A stretch of 64,000 nucleotides of DNA from Fremontodendron californicum (taxonomy: Eukaryota > Streptophyta > Magnoliopsida > Malvales > Malvaceae), in contig JAULJL010000028.1 in NCBI GenBank assembly GCA_030761205.1, positions 20,015,001-20,079,000 on the forward strand, given 5' to 3'. Under the pieces are notes generated by a model. It ran no database searches and had not been told where the DNA came from. It worked only from the letters and a program-made list of their open reading frames with translations. Both the position numbers and the translations under genes were made by a program. Below, piece after piece: positions 44,636 to 55,463 of this stretch. Position 1 is the stretch's first letter. Each line of letters opens with the position of its first letter.

Positions 44636-46688
44636 TGATAACTCGTATAATTATATAGTTTTTAGTTATGTTTTATTATTGTTTTGTGTCAAATACGAGT
44701 TATTATTGTTTAGTCTAATTGTGTTTATGATCTTTTATATTTTTATGTATTTTGGTGTTTTTCACAAGTTTCTTTGAGTGATTTCAGATTACTAGAATTA
44801 AGGGCAAATCCAGTTCAGTTTCAGTTCTGACACCTTTTGCCATATCAGCTATATCTCGAGTTCCACTGAAGCAATAAGGCTGAAATTTGTAGCCATGCAA
44901 AGCTAAGAGGCATATCTATCTTTTTCATGTTTTACACTTCTTAAAACGGAGTCGTTTTCCCTAGCGAAATCGACCATCAAGTTGGCTGATGTGCAATGAC
45001 GTCTGTGCTGACATGTTTTCGTATTATGCCCATATCTTCTTATCCACATCAGCAAATGAGCTGATTCCAACGGCTATGGTTCCGTAACTGATAGGGGAAC
45101 CTTTGTCTAGAAGGCCATGTGATCAGATCAGGCCTCCAATATTGAATAAATCGACCATCAAGGTGGCTGATGTGCAATGACGTCTGTGCTGACATGTTTT
45201 CGTATTTTGCCCATATCTGCTTAACCACATCAGCAAATGAGCTGATTCCAACGGCTATGGTTTCGTAACTGATAGGGGAACCTTTTTCTAGAAGACCATG
45301 TGATCAGATCAGGCCTCCAATATTGACGAAATCGACCAACAAGTTGGCTGATCAAAATCGTCATATACCTACCTTTGAAATTTGTAAAGCTTGTCTCTTG
45401 TCATTTAGCCCTCCAAAATGTGTATAAATAGAGGGCCTTGGATGATTGTGAGGAATATATTGTACATAGGTAGGATATTAGCCATTTTAATAAAATTCTC
45501 TAAGTTTTCTTCTTCTTTCTTTTCTCTAGTTTTCTTTTTCTTTAGAGAGAGCAAGAGGTTGGATAATTAATATTCTTCCTCTTCTTCTTTCTTTCTTTTA
45601 TTTTCTTCTTAGATTCTATTTAATTTTATGTTTATAATGCCTATGCTAGGCTAAACTTCTATTTGGTTAAGGGTGATTTCAAAGCCCTAGACATGTTTTG
45701 ATTGATTTTCAGATTCTATCTATCATTAATTTTCTATCAAAGTGGCTTATGTTCTTCTACAAGAATTGTTCATGATGTTGTCTTGATTTATTTAGGTGTA
45801 CAACTAGATAGATCTTGATAATTATCTATTGCTAGTTTAGGAGTCTTGATCCGTGTAATTGTCTTGATTTCCTATTCATAAGTATCAATTTGTGATTAAT
45901 GATTATGGTCAAGTTTTCAATAATTGCAAAGTGGAACATAACCTAAGTTGAACAATCCGAGCTTATGTGTTTGTTGCTTAGATCAACCTATCTTTCTCAT
46001 CATAAAGCTGCCATTAAATTGAATTTAGAGAGCTTATTCTAGGTTGTTTAATGGTTAGAGATTAAATAGAGAGCTTGTTCTATTTAACGACAAACTAAGG
46101 AAAGATTGGGGTAACAGAGCTTGTTGTTATCTACGGTTGTTAACTTTGATAGTTGGTTGATATTGATAGATCTGAAATTGATTCTTAATGATGTCTAGTG
46201 GTGGAGAATGAAACCTTAACCATATTTTTCATATTTGATTCTTCTTACTTACTTGTTTTCTTACTTTTAGTTTGCTTATTTTTTATATTTATTTTTATTG
46301 GCTGGTTATACCGCCTAATTTGTATATTAACTTTGTTTTATTTTTATTGGCTGGTTATACCGCCTAATTTAGTATATATATTTTTATTGGCTGGTTATAC
46401 CGCCTAATTTAGTATATATATTTTTATTGGCTGGTTATACCGCCTAATTTAGTATATATATTTTTATTGGCTGGTTATACCGCCTTGCATCTTATTCTTA
46501 TTATTTACTTTAGTTTAAATCTGGCTTCAAAAACCCCTTTTCTTTTATTGTTCTTGAATTTAAGTTTTAAACTATTAACTTATAAACTAAAACCCAATCC
46601 CTGAGGACTCGACCCTTGCTAACTACTATACTTACAATTTATCTTTTTAGTGCAAGGTTAAATAAGATACACTCTTTTGGGTGCATCA
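44636..46688 (+). repeat. LTR1-k: 5' LTR of element F
   Basis: 2053 bp, TATA box 45423-45430, doubled 181-bp U3 unit, five U5 repeats with core GGCTGGTTATACCGCC. Confidence 0.92.
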
Positions 46689-46695
46689 AAATTTT

Positions 46696-46713
46696 TGGCG
46701 CCGTTGCCGGGGA
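46696..46713 (+). other. Primer-binding site, tRNA-Asp (element F)
   Basis: TGGCGCCGTTGCCGGGGA, seven bases after the LTR end. Confidence 0.9.
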
Positions 46714-46829
46714 TTGTTTTCTTTAGTTTATTTGTTACTTGGTTTATTCTTATTTTCAGTTCTAATTAGTATTATTTTCTTGTACATACATGTTTTTCTT
46801 TTCAAAATTTTGAAAAAAAAAAAAAAAAG

Positions 46830-47768
46830 ATGGAATTAAGCAATCTAACACTTGAAGAGTTGGTGGCATACATGAACATGGAGAATCAACAAGCCAATCT
46901 CACTTCCTCAGTTCAACAAATGGCCATGGGAGGATGTCAAGGCCATCAAGTGTTCCAAGACCAACAGTATGATCATTACTCAAACACTTACCATGAGGGA
47001 TGGTGGGATCATACTAATTATGGCTACTCGAAAAATTACCAAGAAGTAGATTCTTATGCCAATTACACTCATCCATCTAGCTTCAATCAATCATGGTCTC
47101 AAGAACCAGATTTTTTTCAACCACCACATATGACTCAAAACTCAGGTACTTCTTTAGAAGATCTTGTCTATTCTCTTGTTACTAATTATTTGCAATTTCA
47201 ACAGGAAACAAGGGCAAGCATCCAGAGTTTGGAAAGGCAAATGAGCCTATTGGCTAGTAGTATGGTGGTATGGGTAGCACAAAGATCTGAAGAACTCCCT
47301 GCCCAAACGATGATTAACCCAAAGGAGAATGCTACTATTGTGACCTTGAGGAATGAGGAACAAGATGAGGATGAGACAAAATTAGAGATGAATTCTATTC
47401 TTGAGGATAATGAAGCCAATGATCCAAATAAGAGTATTTCGGCACCTGAGGTAACGTTTGAGATTCCAATTTTTACTAATGTTTCTTCTCCACCTTTTCC
47501 TAGTAGATTCGCAAAGTTCAAGGAGGATGAACATGAACAAGACATGCTGGAAACCTTAAACAGTTTTTTTGTGGATGTCGTTCAACAAGTGCCAAAAGAT
47601 GCACCATTCCTCGATGAGATATGCACCACCAAGGATGATGGAATAATACTTGTAATGGAGAATGCATCCACTGTTGTGCAAAGAAAGCTTCCTCTCAAAC
47701 GCATAAATTTGGGAAATTTCATGTATGAGCCTGACAAGCCTAAAAAGCCAAGAAAGGGTGTTGGTTAG
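46830..47768 (+). CDS. ORF1: gag-derived protein (element F)
   Basis: 312 aa, open. It shares with E the segment ERQMSLLASS where B and D have EKQMIQLTSS, and with B and D the C-terminal VVQRKLPLKRIN variant, so ORF1 looks recombinant between the two lineages. Post-knuckle gag blocks are as in B. It is preceded by a run of A (46813-46828) directly before GATGG. Confidence 0.8.
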   Translation: MELSNLTLEELVAYMNMENQQANLTSSVQQMAMGGCQGHQVFQDQQYDHYSNTYHEGWWDHTNYGYSKNYQEVDSYANYTHPSSFNQSWSQEPDFFQPPHMTQNSGTSLEDLVYSLVTNYLQFQQETRASIQSLERQMSLLASSMVVWVAQRSEELPAQTMINPKENATIVTLRNEEQDEDETKLEMNSILEDNEANDPNKSISAPEVTFEIPIFTNVSSPPFPSRFAKFKEDEHEQDMLETLNSFFVDVVQQVPKDAPFLDEICTTKDDGIILVMENASTVVQRKLPLKRINLGNFMYEPDKPKKPRKGVG

Positions 47769-48298
47769 ATTCAAAACACTAACTCAAGTGTTAATTGGGA
47801 AGGCAGCCCAATTAAAGATGAAATTGCCAACCTTCCATATTCAGATTTGCTTTCTCTTTCTTTTCCTTTTTCTTTTATTATTTTTATTGTTTTTATTTTA
47901 TTTCTTATGTTTCTTTGTTAATTGTGTTTACTGCTTTTAAGTTCATTTAGGCTGCATAAGTTTCTTTTGTTTAATAGTTCTTTTCTCTTACATATAATTC
48001 TTGCATTGGGGGATAATAGCATTACATTAATGACAATGTAAGAATTATGTGTGGGGGGGAGAATTTAGGATTTTATTTAGAGTGTTTTGTTTTTGAGTCT
48101 TTTTATGTTGTTTTTCTTTCTGATCCTTGTTTTGAAAAACACTAGATGTAAATATAATTTTTTTTTAACCCCGGTTAAATGGCGGATAACGGTACTCCGT
48201 GATTATTTAAATCGGTTCTATCAGATACCCACAAAACTGATATTGTATATAAATTTTTCTTCCAATTTCTCTTTCAATTTTTTTCATTTTTTTTCAGG
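47769..48298 (+). other. ORF1-ORF2 spacer of element F
   Basis: No gene supported; a 91-aa open frame at 48087-48362 overlaps the ORF2 start and is not conserved in length. Contents: hairpin 48022-48041 plus a seven-G purine tract, CCCCGGTTAAAT block, TATATAAATTT near 48245 and an acceptor-like T-tract ending TTTCAG just before ATGG. Confidence 0.6.
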
Positions 48299-48835
48299 AT
48301 GGATGATATTCTCACAAGATTGCAAAAACGATTTCCTCCTTTTCCTCGAAATATTTTACTGAAGCTTTACCAAGTTCGATTTGAAAGATTAAGAATGCTT
48401 ATGCACAAAGGGATTCTTGGAGACATACGTTGGATAATTGAAGCCAAGGTACGTGAAGATGAATATCTTCCTATTTTGCATTTACCAGGTACAGGTAGAA
48501 GCACTTTTGCAAAGAAGCGACGAGCAAAGCGCATGAGTTCAAATTGCCACAAATGTGCACGATGGACGTGTAACGGTAAATGTCGTTCTATTGGGATTCC
48601 GTCCTCTAATCGAGATGATAAAATTGAATTCATCAAGGATGGACTGAGTAAGGAGAATTTGGGTAATATCCAACTTTCTCTTGAGACGCATCCTAGTGGA
48701 GACGTACAAAGAGAAATTCTTGATTTATGGCCGCAATTCCAAAGGGAATGGCAACATCTTGGGAATCTGATGTTAAAAGACCCTGTTTGCCAGCTTGTAA
48801 GAAAACTGGATGGGAAGCATATCCTCGACTCATAG
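48299..48835 (+). CDS. ORF2: unrecognised 178-aa basic, cysteine-rich protein (element F copy)
   Basis: Intact. F-specific changes are Pro40-Glu41 to Leu-Gly. The basic patch and four cysteines are unchanged. Because F is the youngest element here, this copy is the best representative of the active form. A donor-like AAG|GTACGT lies inside the ORF at codon 50 in all copies, and an acceptor-like site precedes LOG. See A for the description. Confidence 0.75.
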   Translation: MDDILTRLQKRFPPFPRNILLKLYQVRFERLRMLMHKGILGDIRWIIEAKVREDEYLPILHLPGTGRSTFAKKRRAKRMSSNCHKCARWTCNGKCRSIGIPSSNRDDKIEFIKDGLSKENLGNIQLSLETHPSGDVQREILDLWPQFQREWQHLGNLMLKDPVCQLVRKLDGKHILDS

Positions 48836-49322
48836 AAGGCGTTTAAGCCGTTTCTGGACGTAAAACCAGAGGAAGATGTGAGCCACAATCACAACTACAA
48901 TAAATGACTTCTCAGCTTTTGGTTTGATTTGCAATAACTTAATTTTGGTTTAATTTACGTGTTGTTCGATTTGTGTAATTATTCTTTTTTTTTTATTTGT
49001 CTTTTACGGTTGATTTTTCTTCTTTTTTTGATTTTCTTCCTGAAATCACGCAAAAATCTTTTGTTAGGTTAACATTTTCTTCTGACAGGTCAAATACACT
49101 TTCGGCGACATTATTACTCTTGAATTTTACGGTTGATTTTTCTTCTCTTTTTGATTTTCTTCCTGAAATCACGCAAAAATCTTTTGTTAGGTTAACATTT
49201 TCTTCTGACAGGTCAGATACACTTTCGGCGACATTATTACTCTTGTCTGATTCACTACTCAGTCCTCTATATATTACACCATGTACTCATTCTCTTTCAG
49301 GCATCGAAAAAAAGAAAAAAAA
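48836..49322 (+). repeat. ORF2-LOG spacer with a tandem 117-bp leader unit (element F)
   Basis: A unit beginning TTTTACGGTTGATTTTTC and ending TTATTACTCTTG occurs twice (about 49002-49122 and 49127-49243). The offset keeps one frame, giving a 117-aa open frame with a repeated 39-residue segment (FLPEITQKSFVRLTFSSDRS). A and B have one unit, E one and a partial. No start context or conservation shows that it is translated. Confidence 0.6.
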
Positions 49323-49970
49323 ATGGAAAGTACTTCGTCCCAACGCATAAAAAAAATTTGTGTTTTTGGAGGTGCTTATCCAGGGAAAAATAACATATTC
49401 GCTGATGAAGCCATAAGAGTTGGAGTAATACTTGCCCAACAAAAGATCCAGTTGATTTATGGAGGCGGTAGTACGGGTTTAATGGGAGCAGTCGCTACAG
49501 CAGCACACGCCGGAGGAAGTCCAGTTCTAGGAATCGTGCCAAAACTATTCACAGATTTTTGTGGACCTACCTTGGGTAAGGAAATACAAGTCTGGAGTAT
49601 CCCTGAACGGATAACAATCATGTACCATTCTGCCGATGCATTCATTGCTTTACCAGGAGGTCTGGGTACATTGGAAGAAATAGCTTGCGTGGCTTCTTGG
49701 TCATCTTTGGTCACAAATAAGAAACCCATTGGTTTGCTTAATATTAATAGTTATTTTAGTAATTTGCTTTCATATTTAGATAATGCTGTGGAAAATGGAT
49801 TCATGTTTTCAGAGGCAAGGAGAACCATAATTTCTGCTACAACCATTGAAGATTTACTCAAAAAGCTCCAAGCTTATGAGTATTTATCTGCTACGGTTGT
49901 TTCGCAAACGCTTGGAAAAAGTAAAAGAGATATGGACGAGCAAGGAGTGGATTGCACTTTGTCTTTGTGA
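49323..49970 (+). CDS. LOG-like cytokinin riboside 5'-monophosphate phosphoribohydrolase (element F, intact)
   Basis: 215 aa from the conserved ATG at 49323. An in-frame ATG at 49281 would add 14 residues, but it is not in frame in B. GGGST, Arg96-Ile, PGGLGTLEE and GLLNIN are intact; differences from B are Cys8 to Arg, Gly to Ser after LLNIN, Asp to Glu near residue 160, and Lys-Arg to Lys-Ser near the end. The C-terminal tail (KRDMDEQGVDCTLSL) is shared by all copies. This young copy shows that the LOG frame was open when F last transposed. Confidence 0.87.
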   Translation: MESTSSQRIKKICVFGGAYPGKNNIFADEAIRVGVILAQQKIQLIYGGGSTGLMGAVATAAHAGGSPVLGIVPKLFTDFCGPTLGKEIQVWSIPERITIMYHSADAFIALPGGLGTLEEIACVASWSSLVTNKKPIGLLNINSYFSNLLSYLDNAVENGFMFSEARRTIISATTIEDLLKKLQAYEYLSATVVSQTLGKSKRDMDEQGVDCTLSL

Positions 49971-50058
49971 CATTATCTAACATTTTGTTTGTTGTGTCTA
50001 AGTTATAATAAGTGGTTAGCAACCTCTACAGGTAATATCTCCTAAATTTTACCTTCTT

Positions 50059-50393
50059 AAAAAAAAAAAAAAAAGTTTGTTGTGTTTTAAGCAATTTAGA
50101 AGTATTCATTCTGAACAAGGTCTGAGTAAGGGAGACTTGAGACATACCTTGTCAGTTTGATTTCTTCTTTTCTTAAAAAAAAAAAAAAAGTTTGTTGTAT
50201 TTTAAGCAATTTAGAAGTATTCATTCTGAACAAGGTCTGAGTAAGGGAGACTTGAGACATACCTTGTCAGTTTGATTTCTTCTTTTCAAAAAAAAAAAAA
50301 AAAAGAGTTTGTTGTGTTTTAAGCAATTTAGAAGTATTCATTCTGAACAAGGTCTGAGTAAGGGAGACTTGAGACATATCTTGTCAGTTTGAT
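50059..50393 (+). repeat. LOG 3'-UTR A-rich tandem repeat, three units (element F)
   Basis: Units start with A-runs at about 50059, 50175 and 50288. They are the same as in A, B and E. F lacks the TGACATTG hairpin that the others have between LOG and the repeat. Confidence 0.8.
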
Positions 50394-52132
50394 TTTAATC
50401 TTTTTATGTTTACTTGTTAATTTTTGTTTAGTATTTTAGGATTATTTAGGTTGCATGAGTTTGTTTTGTTTTGAGTCTTAGTTGTTCCTATTCTTATGTT
50501 ATTAGTTCTTTTCTCTTACACATGATTCTTTCATTTGGGTTAATAGACTTACATTGAGGACAATGTAAGAATTAAGTGCGGGGGGAATGATTTAGGATTT
50601 CTTTTATTTTTGTCTACTATTTTTTTTATGAGTCTTTATTATTATTATTATTTTTTAGTGTGTTTTAGTTCCTTTTTAATACAATGATGAGATATGAATT
50701 GCATAAGTCTAAAACATATTTATTAGTGAGAAGATTTTCATGAGAATTGAGCTTGATGTCAACCTTTTTATGAGCCAATGTTAATATGATATGTTGATTG
50801 AGAAAGAAGCATGTTTAGACTTAATCTGACTTGTATAATCATTCTTGTGAGTTTTTGAGCCTAAAATGATTGATGCATTATACAAATCAATCTAATTTCT
50901 TTCTTGAGTGCTCTTATGATTACATGATTCTCTAGAACTTGCTTTAAACCGTTTGAGACTATATTGATACATGTGACAACATGAATATGATAGAGGCATT
51001 AGGATTTTTAGCCAGGGCCAAACAACCATCCCTTATTGATGTTCCAAGAGAACACACCCTTAGTGAACCAATTTGAGCCTACATTGAATAAGCTATCTCT
51101 TTGGTAACCATAACTTGTCCCTAACCTAAATATACTTATATCTTTACCTTTGTTCCAAAGATGAATTAGCATGATTTGAGACAAGTTGCAAAGACAAGGG
51201 ATATTTTTTGGTTAGAAACAAGAAATAAGTGTGGGGGGAAAAGAAAAGAAAAGTCAAGAGAAAAAGAAATGGAATACTGGCAAATACATTCCTATATAAA
51301 AAAAATGAATCATCTCTTGAATTTGTGGAAAAAGAAAAAGATGTTACAAAGTTGTTTAGAATGAAGAAAAGGCCCAACATGAATATCCGGCCTAGGTGAC
51401 TATGTACTTGTAAAGAGTTTTGAGAAGTTTCTTTGTATAATCTTTTTATGTCTCTAAACTTTATGAACTCTTTGGAACCTTTGTGATATCTTTATCCTTT
51501 TGTTCTTCAACCACATTACAAACCCCTTGGCCCCATTACAACCTTGATTAAAGACCTCTTGATTTATGAAGTTGCATGATCTTTTAGTGGAGAATAGGTG
51601 GACAAGCAAGCATATGGTAGAAGTGTTTTCATGAGATTGATTGAGTGTAAACACTTTACCACTACTTTAAAGAGTGAAAATCAAGAGAGTATCCCATGTG
51701 AGAAGTTGAGATTAAATTTGAACATGCACTATTTTGATTGAGATATGTTATACTAATATTGGCTTAACTCAAACAATTTACATTCAAGCATGATTTTTTG
51801 TGAAATTTTTTAAGCTATTGATTAGTTTATAAGACTTGTTCAAATATTGTCTCTAATTTGTATTGAAAGGATTAGGAGTAAATATTTTTAGTATATGTAG
51901 TTTATTTATATGAAGTTTATTTATATTTTAATTTTTCAATGTTTGTGGGTATCGTTCTAGTAAACCCTCACGAGACTAAACTCGTCCACTAGGGACACCT
52001 AGGGGTTTAAAGGCTTGTGTCACATGCTAAGTGCCACCGTGATTTCCTACGAAAATGGATTAGATTAGATTTTTTTATTTTATTTTTATTGAGTCGTTGC
52101 TAGGGACTAGCAACAATCTAAGTGTGGGGGTG
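50394..52132 (+). other. Non-coding tail of element F with hairpin and PPT
   Basis: No gene. Hairpin 50548-50569 and purine tract (AAGTGCGGGGGG), second G-tract near 51230, PPT hairpin 52096-52114, PPT 52120-52130. Confidence 0.75.
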
Positions 52133-54187
52133 TGATAACTCGTATAATTATATAGTTTTTAGTTATGTTTTATTATTGTTTTGTGTCAAATACGAGTTAT
52201 TATTGTTTAGTCTAATTGTGTTTATGATCTTTTATATTTTTATGTATTTTGGTGTTTTTCACAAGTTTCTTTGAGTGATTTCAGATTACTAGAATTAAGG
52301 GCAAATCCTGTTCAGTTTCAGTTCTGACACCTTTTGCCATATCAGCTATATCTCGAGTTCCACTGAAGCAATAAGGCTGAAATTTGTAGCCATGCAAAGC
52401 TAAGAGGCATATCTATCTTTTTCATGTTTTACACTTCTTAAAACGGAGTCGTTTTCCCTAGCGAAATCGACCATCAAGTTGGCTGATGTGCAATGACGTC
52501 TGTGCTGACATGTTTTCGTATTATGCCCATATCTTCTTATCCACATCAGCAAATGAGCTGATTCCAACGGCTATGGTTCCGTAACTGATAGGGGAACCTT
52601 TGTCTAGAAGACCATGTGATCAGATCAGGCCTCCAATATTGAATAAATCGACCATCAAGGTGGCTGATGTGCAATGACGTCTGTGCTGACATGTTTTCGT
52701 ATTTTGCCCATATCTGCTTAACCACATCAGCAAATGAGCTGATTCCAACGGCTATGGTTTCGTAACTGATAGGGGAACCTTTTTCTAGAAGACCATGTGA
52801 TCAGATCAGGCCTCCAATATTGACGAAATCGACCAACAAGTTGGCTGATCAAAATCGTCATATACCTACCTTTGAAATTTGTAAAGCTTGTCTCTTGTCA
52901 TTTAGCCCTCCAAAATGTGTATAAATAGAGGGCCTTGGATGATTGTAAGGAATATATTGTACATAGGTAGGATATTAGCCATTTTAATAAAATTCTCTAA
53001 GTTTTCTTCTTCTTTCTTTTCTCTAGTTTTCTTTTTCTTTAGAGAGAGCAAGAGGTTGGATAATTAATATTCTTCCTCTTCTTCTTTCTTTCTTTTATTT
53101 TCTTCTTAGATTCTATTTAATTTTATGTTTATAATGCCTATGCTAGGCTAAACTTCTATTTGGTTAAGGGTGATTTCAAAGCCCTAGACATGTTTTGTGA
53201 TTGATTTTCAGATTCTATCTATCATTAATTTTCTATCAAAGTGGCTTATGTTCTTCTACAAGAATTGTTCATGATGTTGTCTTGATTTATTTAGGTGTAC
53301 AACTAGATAGATCTTGATAATTATCTATTGCTAGTTTAGGAGTCTTGATCCGTGTAATTGTCTTGATTTCCTATTCATAAGTATCAATTTGTGATTAATG
53401 ATTATGGTCAAGTTTTCAATAATTGCAAAGTGGAACATAACCTAAGTTGAACAATCCGAGCTTATGTGTTTGTTGCTTAGATCAACCTATCTTTCTCATC
53501 ATAAAGCTGCCATTAAATTGAATTTAGAGAGCTTATTCTAGGTTGTTTAATGGTTAGAGATTAAATAGAGAGCTTGTTCTATTTAACGACAAACTAAGGA
53601 AAGATTGGGGTAACAGAGCTTGTTGTTATCTACGGTTGTTAACTTTGATAGTTGGTTGATATTGATAGATCTGAAATTGATTCTTAATGATGTCTAGTGG
53701 TGGAGAATGAAACCTTAACCATATTTTTCATATTTGATTCTTCTTACTTACTTGTTTTCTTACTTTTAGTTTGCTTATTTTTTATATTTATTTTTATTGG
53801 CTGGTTATACCGCCTAATTTGTATATTAACTTTGTTTTATTTTTATTGGCTGGTTATACCGCCTAATTTAGTATATATATTTTTATTGGCTGGTTATACC
53901 GCCTAATTTAGTATATATATTTTTATTGGCTGGTTATACCACCTAATTTAGTATATATATTTTTATTGGCTGGTTATACCGCCTTGCATCTTATTCTTAT
54001 TATTTACTTTAGTTTAAATCTGGCTTCAAAAACCCCTTTTCTTTTATTGTTCTTGAATTTAAGTTTTAAACTATTAACTTATAAACTAAAACCCAATCCC
54101 TGAGGACTCGACCCTTGCTAACTACTATACTTACAATTTATCTTTTTAGTGCAAGGTTAAATAAGATACACTCTTTTGGGTGCATCA
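52133..54187 (+). repeat. LTR1-l: 3' LTR of element F
   Basis: 2055 bp, TATA box 52920-52927, five U5 repeats (one core changed to ACCACC). Differences from the 5' LTR: CTGTTC for CAGTTC, AGACC for AGGCC, GTAAGG for GTGAGG, a TG insertion near 53191 and the ACCACC change. Confidence 0.92.
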
Positions 54188-55445
54188 GAAATCGACCATC
54201 AAGTTGATGTGCAATGACGTCTGTGCTGACCTGTTTTCGTATTTTGCCCATATCTTCTTATCCACATCAGCAAATGAGCTGATTCCAACGGCTATGGATC
54301 AGTAACTGATAGGGGAACATTTTGCTAGAAGACCATGTGATCAGATCAGGCCTCCAATATTGACAAAATCGACCATCAAGTTGGCTGATCAAAATTGTCA
54401 TACAATATGACGAAAATTGTTAGAAAAATGCACCCACCTATTATACCTACCTTTGAAATTTGTAAAGCTTGTCTCTTGTCATTTAGCCCTCCAAAATGTG
54501 TATAAATAGAGGGCCTTGGATGATTGTAGAGGATCATATTGTACATTGGTAGGATATTAGCCATTGTAATAAAATTCTCTAAGTTTTCTTCTTCTTTCTT
54601 TTCTCTAGTTTTCTTTTTCTTTATTTTCTTCTTCTTCTTCTTTCTTTCTTTTATTTCCTTCTTAGATTCTCTTTAATTTTATGTTTATGTTTACAATGCC
54701 TATGCTAGGCTAAACTTCTATTTGGTTAAGGGTGATTTCAAAGCCCTAGACATGTTTTGTGATTGATTTTCAGATTCTATCTATCATAAATTTTCTATCA
54801 AAGTTGCTTATGTTCTTCTACAAGAATTGTTCATGATATTGTCTTGATTTATTTAGGTGTACAACTAGATAGATCTTGATAATTATCTATTGCTAGTCTA
54901 GGAGTCTTGATCCGTGTAATTGTCTTGATTTCCTATTCATAAGTGGCAATTTGTGATTAATGATTATGGTCAAGTTTTCAATAATTGCAAAGTGGAACAT
55001 AACCTAAGTTGAACAATCCGAGCTTATGTGTTTGTTGCTTAGATCAACCTATCTTTCTCATCATAAAGCTGCCATTAAATTGAATTTAGAGAGCTTATTC
55101 TAGGTTGTTTAATGGTTAGAGATTAAATAGAGAGCTTGTTCTATTTAACGACAAACTAAGGAAAGATTGGGATAACAGAGCTTGTTGTTATCTACGGTTG
55201 TTAACTTTGATAGTTGGTTGATATTGATAGATCTGAAATTGATTCTTAATGATGTCTAGTGGTGGAGAATGAAACCTTAACCATATTTTTCATATTTGAT
55301 TCTTCTTACTTACTTGTTTTCTTACTTTTCTAGTTTGCTTATTTTTAAAAGTATATTTATTTTTATTGGCTGGTTATATCGCCTAATTTGTATATTAACT
55401 TTGTTTTATTTTTATTGGCTGGTTATACCGCCTAATTTGTATATA
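54188..55445 (+). repeat. LTR G, 3' part, truncated in U5
   Basis: It starts with the right GAAAT duplication and continues the LTR1 cut at 44635. TATA box 54501-54508. It stops inside the U5 repeat array after two GGCTGGTTATA cores, so the GCATCA end is missing. Confidence 0.85.
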
Positions 55446-55463
55446 CTTTAAAAAATAGGCGGT
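55428..55463. other. Fold-back junction between LTR G and LTR3-a
   Basis: ACCGCCTA at the end of LTR G is followed, after a short AT-rich spacer, by TAGGCGGT, an 8-bp inverted repeat. Beyond it the sequence continues as the opposite-strand U5 of an LTR3. Confidence 0.65.

Larger units (their letters stand above)
44636..54187 (+). mobile_element. Element F: youngest complete cassette-bearing retrotransposon
   Basis: 9552 bp with LTRs of 2053 and 2055 bp, PBS, intact ORF1, ORF2 and LOG, tail and PPT. It is flanked by a 5-bp target duplication GAAAT (44631-44635 and 54188-54192). By my reading the two LTRs differ by about four substitutions and one 2-bp indel, so the insertion is recent. The target is the U3 of another LTR1. 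No pol domain is present, so mobility must have depended on enzymes in trans. Confidence 0.93.
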
